DNA of 64,000 nt from Sipunculus nudus (taxonomy: Eukaryota; Annelida; Sipuncula; Golfingiida; Sipunculidae): contig CM049317.1 of assembly GCA_026874595.1 (NCBI GenBank), positions 39,952,401 through 40,016,400 of the forward strand, in the 5' to 3' direction. The position numbers were made by a program, and so were the translations under genes. How positions within the stretch are numbered: the first letter of the stretch is position 1; every line of letters begins with the position of its first letter. Below, piece after piece: positions 23,026-34,200 of this stretch. The notes under the pieces were generated by a model. That model was not told the DNA's origin. It worked only from the letters and a program-made list of their open reading frames with translations, and did not search any database.

Positions 23026-23515
23026 AGAATATGGGTAGTCGACAACCGACTATGTGTATCCGCAGAAATCAGAGTGGCACGGGTGAAGTGAGGCATGGAT
23101 TAGGTGGCAAGGGGAATAGAGTGAGGTGTGTTGAATATTAGCATGGATGTCTGCAGCGTAAACATGAATGCAGGTGGTGCCACCTGTCATAAAATCAAGA
23201 AAATTGTCCAGGATGTATAAACCTGCAAAATTTCAGGTGAATAAGTCAAACCACTGCTGAGATATGAGTGATTTTATCCCAAGGCAGATGAACAGATGGA
23301 CGCTGTGCAAAAATGGTTGCAGGTGGCGCCACCATTTTTAGTGTATGTTATAAAGCTTTTCAAGGGCTACATTTGTGCAAAATCTTTAGCCTTATCGGTC
23401 AAACCGTTGCCGAGATATGTGGGTTTATGCGTGGAAACAGACGCACAAATGGACGCTGGGCAGAGAAGAAAGGTCAGAGGTCAACCAAAAATGAGGGCTA
23501 CCCGATATGTATAAA
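23026..23515 (+). mobile_element. Family E element, copy 1
   Basis: Begins actagaatatgggtagtcg, with a 5' hairpin TAGTCG-ACAAC-CGACTA, then gtgtatccgc. One body unit with two ggtggcgccacc-type palindromes (23172 decayed to ggtggtgccacc, 23324 intact). Ends near a ggctacccgatat string that partly mirrors the 5' end. The 3' hairpin is not clear. Copy 2 is at 48045. Confidence 0.55.
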
Positions 23516-24292
23516 CATGCCCAATTTTAGGCTGACGTATCAAATTCCTCTGTAGAAATAAGCAGGCGCACACACTGCAAAAGTCAATGTAGGTGGCACC
23601 ACCTGTCTTGTAAATGAGAATACCATCAAAGATTTACAGGCAGGTCAAAATATCAGTCCAATACATCAAACTTCTCCAGAGTTTGATGCACTGGGCTGAC
23701 AAGGCTCAGGTGAGTAAGGCAGTTGCCCCCGAGTGACCTGTGACTAATTGCTGCCTCAAGCTACTGCACTGAGTGAACTCTTGACCTGCACCTGGCTAAA
23801 CTGAGTGAACTTTTGACCTGTACCTGGCTGCACTGAGTTAACGCTTGACCTGTTGCATAATCTGACACAGCTGGCAGTCTGCCAAAGCTATAAATAGATT
23901 CAGGCTGAACTTTGGTGCCAAATATGATGCAGTGAGCAGTCTGCCAAAGCTATAAATAGAATGCAGCTACTGCACTGATTGAACTCTTGACCTATACCTT
24001 GCTGCACTTCTTCCAATCCTGGCACTGTGCCAAAACTATTTATAGAGCTGACATCATCTTGGCTAATGGCCAACATCAAGGCACTAGCAATCTGCCAATG
24101 ATAAACCAAGTCCTGTCATCTGTACATTAAAGTGGTCCCTACTTGAAATAACTTTGAAATTTATTTTCTGAATACAAAATGCTTTTCAGCTTTTTATAAA
24201 AAAAGAAATCATAATATATGTAAAATTATTACGGATGCATACTGAATGCAAAATTAAAATACAGATATATCTAATTGATGACAAATTCTTGA

Positions 24293-26842
24293 ACTAGACA
24301 TTTCTTGGCACCGCAGGTGCCAGAGTATCCCCAGACATAGTAGGCCCCCCTTTAAGAACAGACCCCCATTTTTAGCAGCATATACTGACACTTGGCATAT
24401 TTATTGTTTCTTCGATCTAACAATCCACAATCTTGTTGAAGATGTTGGTCCTGTGACCTTGACCTTTTTAAATATGTGTCCTGTGATCTTTACCTTTGAC
24501 CTCATGACCCCAAAATTAATTTTGGTCTTGCTTTTCCAATGGGACATATACAAGTCAAGTTTGAAATCCATACATCAATAAAAGCAGGAATTATCATCCA
24601 GAAACTAATTTTTGGACAGATGGCTCCTGTGACCTTCACCTTTGACCTCAAAATTGATAGGGGTTTTTCACTCTTGGCAGGTGAACTATATGTGCAAGAT
24701 GAAAGATCTGAGATGAATTGTTTGGCTGAAAATGCATCCACAATCTTTATAAAGATGTGTCCTGTGACCTTGACCTTTGACCTCATGACCCCAAAATCGA
24801 TTCGGGTCTTGCTTTTCCAATGGGTCAAATACAAGTCAAGTTTGAAATCCATACATCAATAAAAGAAGGAATTATCATCCAGAAACTAATTTTTGGACAG
24901 ATGGCTCCTGTGACCTTCACCTTTGACCTTGTGACCTCAAAATTGATAGGGTTCTTCCTCTATTGGCAGATGACTCATATGTGCAAGATAAAAGGTCTGA
25001 GATGAAATGTTTGGCTGAAAATGCATCCACAATCTTTTTAAAGATGTGTCCTGTGACCTTGACCTTTGACCTCATGACCCCAAAATCAATTCAGGTCTTG
25101 CTTTTCCAATGGGACATATACAAGTCAAGTTTGAAATCCATACATCAGTAAAAGAAGGAATTATCATCCAGAAACTAATCTTTGGACAGATGGCTCCTGT
25201 GACCTTCACCTTTGACCTTGTGACCTCAAAATTGATAGGGGTCTTCCTCTCTTAGTAGGTGAACTATATTTGCAAGATGAAAGATCTGAGATGAATTATT
25301 TGGCTGAAATTGCATCCACAACCTTTTTAAAGAGGTTTCCTGTGACCTTGACATTTGACCTCATGACCCCAAAATCAATTCGGGTCTTGCTTTTCCAATG
25401 GGTCAAATACAAGTCAAGTATGAAATCCATACATCAATAAAAGAAGGAATTATCATCCAGAAACTAATTTTTGAACAGATAGCTCCTGTGGCCTTGACCT
25501 TTGACCTTGTGACCCCAAAATTTATATGGATTATCCACAATTGGCAAGTGAGCTATATATTCAAGATGGAAGACCTGGGATGAAAGTTTGGCTTAAAATG
25601 CATCCACATCTTTTTAAAGATGTGTCCTGTGACCTTGACCTTTGACCTCATGACCCCAAAATCAATTTGGGTCTTGCTTTTCCAATGGGACATATACAAG
25701 TCAAGTTTGAAATCCATACATCAATAAAAGCAGGAATTATCATCCAGAAACTAATTTTTGGACAGATGGCTCCTGTGACCTTCACCTTTGACCTTGTGAC
25801 CTCAAAACCGATAGGGGTCTTCCTCTATTGGCTGATGACTTATATGTGCAAGATGAAAGGTCTGAGATGAAATGTTTGGCTGAAAATGAATCCACAATCT
25901 TTTTAAAGATGTGTCCTGTGACCTTGACCTTTGACCTCATGACCCCAAAATCAATTGGAGTTTTGCTCCAATAAAAGCAGGAATTATCATCCAGAAACTA
26001 ATTTTTGGACAGATAGCTCCTGTGGCCTTGACCTTTGACCTTGTGACCCCAAAATTTATATGGATCATCCACTATTGGCAAGTGAGCTATATATTCAAGA
26101 TGGAAGACCTGGGATGAAAGTTTGGCTTAAAATGCATCCACAGTATCTTTTAAAATGCCAGTCCAGTGACCTTGACCTTTGACCTCATGACCCTAGAACC
26201 TATAGGGTTCTTACTTTAGTGGTGGGCCATACATAAGTCATGTTTGAAATCCATATGGCTATCAACACTGGAGATATCATAAGAGGTGTGTGATTTTCAC
26301 CATATATGGCAATATTCAAGGTCAAGGCCACTATCATAGGAAAGGTCATGACCCCAATTTAAATAAACATCATCCAATAACCCATACCTATGTATATGCA
26401 TAATATAAAAGAAATCTGTCCATTAGTTTTTGACTTATAATGCTCACAGTACTGTAAGGTGGCAATTTTGGGGGTATTAAACGGCATGAAAACAAGTAAA
26501 GAATAATAGGTGGCGCCACCATTTTCTGGAACATGACAACCCTATCCATGATCTTCCATCAACTTGATTTTGGGATAAATCCATGCAAGATTTCTTGAGA
26601 TATTAAAGAATTTGTGTGATTTTCCCCAAAATTGGACCTATTCAAGGTCAGGGACACTCTCCTAATAAAGGTCATGACCTCATTTTAAATAGGCGTCGTC
26701 CTCTTACCCATATCTATACATATACCAAGTTTGATAAAATTCCGTGAAATATTTTTTGGGTTATCGCGCCAACAAGTTTTATATGCGGCGGCGGCGGGAC
26801 CGGTATGAAAACATAGTATCCCCCGACTTTGTCTGGGGATAC
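24293..26842 (+). mobile_element. Family B Helentron-like element, copy 2 (uninterrupted)
   Basis: ACTAGA at 24293, 5' hairpin TGGCACC-GCA-GGTGCCA, subterminal GTATCCCCAGACATAGT. Six ~288-bp tandem units run from 24440 to 26060. A B-specific 3' section follows with ggtggcgccacc near 26511, GGC repeats near 26787, and the 3' hairpin 26816-26842 (arms GTATCCCC and GGGGATAC, loop TTT). The outer arm actttgtctggggatac matches the inverse of the 5' motif at 16 of 17 bases. No transposase; non-autonomous. Confidence 0.82.
24440..26060 (+). repeat. Family B tandem array, ~288-bp units, about six copies
   Basis: Same unit as 9590-10675, with phase markers tgtgtcctgtga at about 24475, 24756, 25045, 25620 and 25908 and a variant at 25335. 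Each unit carries gtgaccttgacctttgacct, which contains a perfect AGGTCAAAGGTCA (DR1) on the opposite strand. Confidence 0.85.
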
Positions 26843-27976
26843 AATTAAGTTGAGTAGGGATACCAAAAATTTATAATTCACGTACAGTTGTCTTTATATA
26901 GCCACAGAGAGCTGAATATCCATGATTGTAACATTGTCTGGTATGATAAATAACTTTAATCATAAATCTAAATTTTTTTAAAAGCTTTTAAAAAAACTTT
27001 CTTGTCAATATTAACCAAAGATAACCTGAAATCTAAATGTCTAATGGCATGATGTAATAGATGCTGATAAACTGGTGCTAGGCTTGATGTAACAGCATCA
27101 CACAGCTAACATGTATGGTAAAATGACTCAATTCAATCTCCATAATTCAGCCAAAAATCATTCATGTGGAACCATTTATGACAATTATTATAAGAATTAT
27201 TGTAGGGATTATTCTTGTAAAATATTTAACAAACTGGCTTCAGTGGCATCAGTTGAAAAACGTTTCACAGGTTTATAACTCGTATAGGAAGATACAGCAA
27301 ATTGGCTAATTTCAGCTTCCCATAAATCAGCCAAAAAGCACTGAACCAAAACCATTTGAACAAACTTGAATTATCAATATCTGAGGATAATTAATGTGTG
27401 AGATTTAAGAATTTGGCCCAGTGGTTTTTGAGAAGAAGATCTTTGTATCCACTGAGCTAAAATGGGCTGTTATGGCATATGACTAAATTCAGCTTCCCAT
27501 AACTTAGCCAAAAGTCACTGAAAAGAGACCTTTTGAACAAACTTCAGAAAGCACTACCCTAGGATCATTTCTGTGTGATGTCAAACATTTTGGCCAATGG
27601 GTTTCAGAGAGGAAGTTTTTTGTAGCTTTCAGTGTGATACAGGCACTGATGACCCTGTACAAAAAAGGCTGATGCAGGTGGCGCCACCAATACCTGAATT
27701 TCAGATATGACCTATGTGACCAATATTGGCATAAAATTTGGTGATGATAGCTACAGCAGTTTTTGAGATATAAATTTTAATATGCTTTTTTGCACAGTTA
27801 ACAAAGTTCAACCTCCTGTAACTCGGCCAAAAATCTCCCAACTGGAACCATTCGAACAAACTCCAGAAATTATTTCTGTAAAATATTAGACAATTTGGCT
27901 GGGCAGTTTCGGAGAAGAAGATTTTTAAATCTTTTTTAGCTTTTTCCCTATAAAATCTAAGAAAATGCAGTTAGAA

Positions 27977-28973
27977 ACTAGATGTGTCGGAACGACACGA
28001 ATGCCTCGCCTTGGGCAAATTAGAAACATTTGTAAAATTTGGAAAATTTTTTAAGTTCAGGAGGTGTCGTATGGTCAAAAGTAGGTCAACAAGGGCAAAA
28101 TGCAAACTCGATCTGTAACGGGTCATTATCAAGCAACACACCAAAAATCATGCCAGTATATGAAGGCATTGTGAAAAAAAGTCCATACATGTGCATTTTC
28201 CATAAAAATTTCTGTCTTTCATGAAATTTTCTATGTTTAGGAGCCGTAAAACGGTCAAAAGTAGGTCAACCGGGATGAAACGCAAACTCGATCTGTAACT
28301 GTCATTAACTGCCCACACAAAAAAAATCAGGGTGGTATCTGCAGGCATTGAGGAGAAAAAGTCAGTACATATGCATTTGTTATGAAAATTTATATTTTTC
28401 ATGAAACTTTCTATGTTCAGGAGCAGTCAAATGGTCAAAAGTAGGTCAACTGAGACAAAACAAGAACTCGATCTGTAACTGGTCATTATCTGCCTACACA
28501 CCAAAAATCAAGCCCGTATCTGCAGGCACTGCGAAAAAAAGTCCATACATATGCACCTTTTATGAAATTTTCTATGTTAGAGCACCGTCAAACGGTCAAA
28601 AATAGGTCAACTGGGACAAAACGTGAACTTGATCTGTAACTGGTCATTATCTGCCCACACACCAAAAATCAGGCCAATATCTGCAGGTATTGTGAAGAAA
28701 AGTCTGTACAAGTGTATTTGTCATGAAAATATATATTTTACATGAAATTTTCTATGTTCAGGAGCCGTAAAACAGTCAAAAGTAGGTCAACCGGGACGAA
28801 ACGCGAACTTGATCTGTAACTGGGCTATATCTGCCCACACACCAAAAATCAGGCCAATATCTGCAGGCATTGCGAAAAAAAGTCCGTACAACTGTTTGAT
28901 TTAGGAATGACGGAAGGATGGAATGACGGACATGGGTAAAACTATATGCGCCGGCCACTTTGTGGCGGGGGCA
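27977..28973 (+). mobile_element. Family C Helentron-like element, copy 1
   Basis: ACTAGA at 27977, 5' hairpin GTGTCG-GAA-CGACAC, then atgcctcgcc. Five ~180-bp repeats carry ggtcaaaagtaggtcaac and cgatctgtaact. A gacgga-type microsatellite (28905-28930) precedes the 3' hairpin (ccggccac and gtggcggg arms, loop TTT). It lies in the poly(A) tract of a D tail; the empty equivalent is at about 2360. Confidence 0.8.
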
Positions 28974-29159
28974 TAAAAAAATAAACAAAATCCAATATAA
29001 TCTTTTGAATAACTGATTATTTGCAAAAAATTTAGTGATGCTAGCTCCTGAAGTTTTCAAGATAGCTATGGTTAACGTACCGACGATGCACGACGGACAA
29101 CGCCGCACCATCGCATAAGCTCACAAGTTCGCTAAAAATTTAAAATGTAGCACAGCCTA

Positions 29160-30056
29160 GAATAAGAATGAATAATAACATATTAACAATAATCATCTTG
29201 TTTATGCACCATCTAGTGGGGGGGGGGGGGAGTGCAGGGCAAAGGGGAAGCCTGCTGGTAGTGGCCAAGCTGAGCCAAGGCAAGCTGCCTGGGGTGGGTT
29301 ACATAATGCACCTGAAGGCTGTACTATTAGGTGGGCTAGATGTAAACAACACTTGACATGGTGTATGAAAACTTGAATAAAAGCTACCCTTTTCAATCAA
29401 TTCCTTTGTAATTTCAGGTTTTAAAAGATGTGTGAAAATTAAATCAACAGTGCTTACAGGGAAAAAACGTGCCATTGCCAAAGTTGGACAAAATTTAAGG
29501 TATTAATTTTTTATTTATGCTAATAACTTGAAAAATTTGCAAAATTCAGATCTAATTTTGGGTAAACAATTGAATCTTGATTAAATAAAGTTATATTCCT
29601 GAAAAAAGTCTCTAGCTTAAGCAATTCTCATGTTCGGTGAGTAAATATATTTCCTGATTTTTAAAAAAACTGCATTATATTTTGGCCCATAACTTCAAAA
29701 TAAGACCCAACACTGACCTAACTTTTTGTATGTTCATAGAAAATGTATGAAGAATATGAATACTAAATATGATCAAAAACAGATCAGTAGTTTTGATATT
29801 AGGCAGCCTTGAAGTGTAACAATGGCTTTTTCATGGAAAACGGAGGTTTTTCCTTAATATCTGAAAGGAACAAAGTCCTAATGACCCAATTTTCGGTATG
29901 GTAGGAGATTTTGGGGACATCTAATGGTATGCACAATTTGGGAATCTTAGGTCCAACGGTTTTAAAACGTGCCCTGTTAACGGCCGGCCGGACGACAGAC
30001 AAAGACCCACGACTATAGCTCAGATGACTTAAAAAGTCATATAGCTGAGCTAAAAA
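29160..30056 (+). repeat. Long family A, 3' half, with 13-G run and hairpin
   Basis: Collinear with 52640-53547 (tttatgcacca, poly(G), gtgcagggca, ccaaggcaagctgcctgggg). The G run is 29218-29230. A 3' hairpin lies at 30016-30052, with an extra internal palindrome (gacttaaaaagtc). No 5' end is visible, so this copy is truncated or is continued from another insertion. Confidence 0.65.
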
Positions 30057-30310
30057 TGGGCCTATGGTGTTATATATAAAAGTAACATTTCATAAACAAA
30101 TAATGTGTGATGGTAATTAAGTTTTCCAAGTTAAATATATGGCCATATGAGTTAAAAATTTATCCCACAAAGTTTGAACAATATTCCCAATTTAAATGCT
30201 AAAGTTTAAAGTTAACAGTGTTATTCACACCTTGGCCCCGCAAACTCTAAGAGATATAAATGAAATGCTACAAAGTATTTATATCTTCTTAAATCTTGTC
30301 AGTTAGCACG
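30057..30310. repeat. ~250 bp repeat, second copy at 57654-57902
   Basis: Shared blocks: gcctatgg, aaataatgtgtga-ggtaatta, ttaaatatatggccatatga, and gctacaaagtatttatatct. No coding. From 30311 to 30879 the sequence is intron without a recognised repeat; short open frames there are not convincing. Confidence 0.7.
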
Positions 30311-30879
30311 GTTGAACAGTAACACTGAGTCTTTCCAACAGAAGTCGCCATCAGTCTTCACCATAATTAATCTTATCAATTTTAATCTCGTAATGAGTGT
30401 TGTTATTGTTCAATGTTAACATTTTAAAGTGACAATTGGTATGCAAATAATTTTTACATTTTATATGAACATTGAAACTATACAATTTATACAATAATTC
30501 TGTAACTACGAAGGATATTCCCTCTGTGGTGTGCTTTATATCCTATTATCACTATGGTGTGCTGTGTCTGGGCAGGCTGTATTCTCACAGTTCATTTCAG
30601 ATAAACCATCTATATATGGCCGCACAGCGAGTTCAGAAAAAAAGTCCAGATTTTCAAATTTTAGATTCTTTTTAAGGCCACAGCAATAGAAAGGGGATCT
30701 ACTGTGTGCATATCAACTACGCGAATTAATGGAAATGACCTAGTTAAAACTTTACAAAGCCATTTTTGCAGACTACACATATGGACTACAGATACAGACT
30801 ATGCACTTAAAGGGAAACCACCTTAAGCCCTTCAACCAGTTTCCCTTATGCTACACACACAGAAATATGTGACTGGTAC

Positions 30880-31017
30880 CTTGTCTGCTGCCTTGCTGAC
30901 AGCCAGAGAACAGGCCACTTCTGCTGCACCACCCCCGTACACGATGCGGTTGTCACGCACCAGGTTTCTGATGACACACAGAGCATCATGGATGCTTCTC
31001 TTGGCCTCTTCAATTAT
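30880..31017 (-). CDS. CCT5: CCT5 exon with catalytic Asp and GGGAAE motif (46 codons)
   Basis: The reverse strand encodes [19 protein letters not shown], then [13 protein letters not shown] and ends SKAADK. The Asp of the HDAL motif corresponds to the ATP-hydrolysis aspartate of chaperonins (GroEL D398). GGGAAE contributes to the nucleotide pocket of the equatorial domain. The acceptor is ttttgacag before ATA and the donor is AAG/gtacc; 138 nt, phase 0. A family A element starts only about 20 bp upstream of the acceptor, at 31038, so the intron's branch-point region lies inside or at the edge of a transposon. Confidence 0.96.
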
Positions 31018-31037
31018 CTGTCAAAATTACAAACACA

Positions 31038-31809
31038 ACAAGTGACCCATGGGTCATGACGCTCAGCCGACTGACATGTTGACAATATGTCCTTGTATAG
31101 GGAACTAATTAAGTTATGGTGGGTGGCATCATCATTCATGTAAATAAGATTAAGTTAATTAAGATACATATGCACACCAAATTTATGACAATCCATTCAC
31201 CCATTCCTGAGGAATCTCACAATTTGTGTGTATTTTGCATCAAATCTGGGGTGCTCAAACATGCCTCAAGTTGGAAAAAAAGTTACAGACACCTATAATT
31301 TCAACTTTGCAAGGAGACTTTTCATGGACCTTCCAGGATGTCAAGTTGAAAGATTCTAGGTCCAGTCATTACGATGTGTGCCCTGTTAACAGATGACAGC
31401 ATCTTTTAAGGTCTCAAAAATTGAAAAAAATACAGTTGGCGCCGCCAACAGTCTGTACAAACTGATGAAACACTCCTTGATCAACATCCATGCAAAGAAA
31501 CATGGTGATCAATGCATTAGATTTTCAGATAATTGAGCTTTTGTATCAAATTTTCCATTATTCTTCTGGGGGGGGGGGGGGGGGTACTTCAGAGCCCCAT
31601 GGCTGCGAGGTTTTTGGGTAACAAAGACCTATTTTCAGGTTTCAAAGGAGATTTTTCATGGACCTCCCTAGATGTGAAGTTAGAAGATTCCAGTACCAGC
31701 GGTCACTATTTGTGCCTGGTCAATGGAAGGACAGACTGACAGACAGACGGACGGACCATGGACAAAGAGTGATCACTAAAGCTCAAATGACTTTCAGCCA
31801 GCTGGGCTA
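31038..31809 (+). mobile_element. Family A element filling the 1.07-kb CCT5 intron
   Basis: 5' end acaagtgacccatgggtcat at 31038, gctcagccgact, internal tggcgccgcca palindrome near 31438, 17-G run at 31568-31584, GACA/GGAC microsatellite (31735-31757), and decayed 3' hairpin ending at 31809 (gctcaaatgac and agccagctgggcta). It occupies about 70% of the intron between CCT5 exons 32091-32276 and 30880-31017. Confidence 0.75.
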
Positions 31810-32090
31810 AAGAATCATGACTGATTTTTTTAATATAAAAAAAAAAACTTTTTTTCAGGACCAACAAATTCTGCACCCAATTCTCCATTTCAGAATATAA
31901 GTCACATGACTATTGTGCAGATGCACTTTGGTGACACCGGCTCCAGCATTTCTGAGATTGTATGGGTTTACATAAAAGAGCCAAACCATTGCATAAATTC
32001 ATTGATTCACAAAAAATAAATGTAAGCCTACTGAATGATCATTTTTGATCATGTGTGACAGCAGCAAATCAGATGATTAACAAAATTTAC

Positions 32091-32276
32091 CATTTTGTTT
32101 CCTCCACGAATAAAGATGGTGACAGCTCTTGAGTTGTGGCACTCTTCAATGACTAACATGCGGTCCCGTGTGGTACCAAATGACAGCTCCTTGACAATGC
32201 CAGCTTTACCCAGTTTCTCTGCTGTCAGTTCCTCAAATCTTGGTACAATACGGCCTCCAGTGGCAATAGCAATCAA
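32091..32276 (-). CDS. CCT5: CCT5 exon, apical to intermediate domain (62 codons)
   Basis: The reverse strand encodes [14 protein letters not shown], then [26 protein letters not shown] and [13 protein letters not shown]. The GGRIVPRF and FIRGGN blocks are hallmarks of group II chaperonins where the apical domain returns to the intermediate domain. The acceptor is atag before TTG and the donor is ATG/gtaaat; 186 nt, phase 0. It joins GGPEIE upstream to the next exon's IIEEAKRS. The intron after it is the shortest in the window, about 1.07 kb, and about 770 bp of that is one family A element. Confidence 0.96.
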
Positions 32277-32415
32277 CTATAATACAAAATACAGCTCATA
32301 CATAATCCATTAATTAATATACTCTGTCCTATCAAATGCATTCTGGTAAGAATCCTTAACACAAAAATATTCTTCAAACCAAGAAATATCATCTACATGA
32401 GCCTAGGCTTTCTAT

Positions 32416-33338
32416 ACAAGGGACCCTTAGGTCACAGAGCTCAGCTGAATTTTGTTAAACTGAAGCAAAATGCAAATGATGCTGTTGCTGTCTGCCTCCT
32501 CTGATATCTCGTGATTGCCCCCCTGAGCACATTGGTGGCCAAACGACCCACAGCTTGGCTTGTAGGCATCTTTGTCTTTGACTCCAATCAAAATTTTACC
32601 CCTAGGAAGCGCCCAGGGAGTGGGTCTCAGACCATTCCAAACATGGGGTACTCAAAGGGCTTAACACATCTTCAGTCAGACAGTCAGCAAAATATACAAA
32701 TTTTTATTGTTAATGCTTTTTTTTAAATATTAGCATTTGAACAGCTAAAAATATAGGTAAAACGGCCTGTTATCTGGTGATAATCAAGTACTCTATGTCC
32801 AACCATTAATAACAAGATGGTGTTGGACTATTGTCCAAAGCTATCCGAGATTTACAGATATGCATAATTTCATGCTGATATATTTAATCCCTCCCGAGAA
32901 ATAAGCAGGGACATACTCTGTGCAAAAGTCACTGTAGATGGCAACACCAATCTTGTGTATCAGAAAGCCATCAAAGATGCAAACATGCACTGGGCTGACC
33001 AAGCTCAGCTATGGAAGGCAGTTGCTCCTCAAATGACCCGTAACTAATGAACTCTTGACCTGCACCTGGCTGTACAGACTGAACTCTTGACCTGTTGCCT
33101 GATCTGATACAGCTGGCAGTCTGCCAAATAGATACAGACTGAAACTTTGCCTGTTGCCAAATCTGAAATAGTTGGCAGTCTGATAGTTTCATCATAACAC
33201 ATTTTAACCTTGAAGAGGCTAAAAATATGATTTTTTTTCTCCGTAAAGCAGGTCGATGTTTTTGAGACAGCATAGGTGAATGTACAGCAGATTGCGGACA
33301 GATAAAGCAGTGCCATCGCAAAGCACCCAAGTATGCTA
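32416..33338 (+). repeat. Family A 5' end, then family D/E-like fragments
   Basis: acaagggacccttaggtcac at 32416 is a decayed A 5' end. From 32870 the sequence matches D body repeats (gataagcagggaca, ctggctg-actgaac). It ends at 33338 with a decayed D tail (tgccatcgcaaagc, gtatgcta), directly joined to the next A 5' end. No coding. Confidence 0.5.
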
Positions 33339-34200
33339 ACAAGTGACCCATGGGTCATGACGCTCAGCCAACTGACATGTTGACAATATGTCCTTGCACA
33401 ATTCCATTAAGATAATATAGGTGGCTTTATTGTTCATGTATATTAGCTTAAGTTCATCAAGACCCATAAGCACAACAAATTTGATTACAATCCAACCAAC
33501 CTTTCCTGAGGAATCCAGCAACTTGTGTGTATTTTGCATTATTTCTGGGGTGCTCAAACACATCCCAAAACCCTGAGAATATAGGTCACAGTGACCAAAT
33601 TTCAGGTTTCTGGGGAGAACTTTTGAGGAACTCTCAAGATATCAAGTTAGAAGATTCTGGGCCCAATGGTTATGATTTGTGTCCTACTTTGGTATCAAAT
33701 TTTCATTTATTCTGAGGGGTGCTTATAAGCCCCATAGCTCAGAAAATACAGGTAACAGAGACCTAATTTCAGGTTTCCAAGGAGACTTTTCATGGACCTC
33801 CCTGGATTTTAAGTTAGAAGATTTCAGGTCCAATGGTTATGATTTGTGCCCTGCTTGGTATCAAATATTTTATTAAGCAGAGAATATGGGTAACAGAGAC
33901 CTAATTTCAAGTTTCCAAGGATATTTTTCACAGACCTCCCTGAATGTCAAGTTAGAAGATTCTAGTACCAATGGTTTCAATTTGTGCCTTGTTAACGGAT
34001 AACCTCATCTTTGAAGGTCTATAGAGGCCTATAGTCTGCAGAAACTTATGAAACACTCCATGATCAATATCCATGCAAAGAATCATGGTGATCAATGCAT
34101 TAGTTGTTCAGATACTTGAGCTTTTGTATCAAATTTTTCATTATTCTGGAGGTTACATCAATGCTGGAGCATTACTTCTCATGTATATGAACGATGCAAT
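33339..34200 (+). mobile_element. Family A element (no 3' hairpin found)
   Basis: 5' end acaagtgacccatgggtcat at 33339, very similar to 2926 and 31038 through gactgacatgttgacaatat. About three internal ~160-330 bp repeats (tcaagttagaagattc, gtaacagagacctaatttca). It fades into a D-like string (caatgctggagcattacttc) at about 34150, and the 3' end is missing. Confidence 0.6.

Larger units (their letters stand above)
22859..29138 (+). mobile_element. Family D element with nested E, B and C elements
   Basis: The D head acaaggccttcatgcc is at 22859 and the D tail (gctcacaagttcgctaaaaa) ends at 29138. In between lie an E element (from 23026), a B element (24293-26842) and a C element (27977-28973). 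Portions of D body appear at 23515-24290 and 26850-27976. The pairing of this head with this tail is inferred from collinearity with the D copy at 47849-50612. Confidence 0.6.

Noticed and set aside
24502-25870. Repeated small proteins such as those with KFEIHTSIKAGIIIQ
   Set aside because: They recur once per ~288-bp tandem unit, on both strands, and are explained by repeat copies rather than genes.
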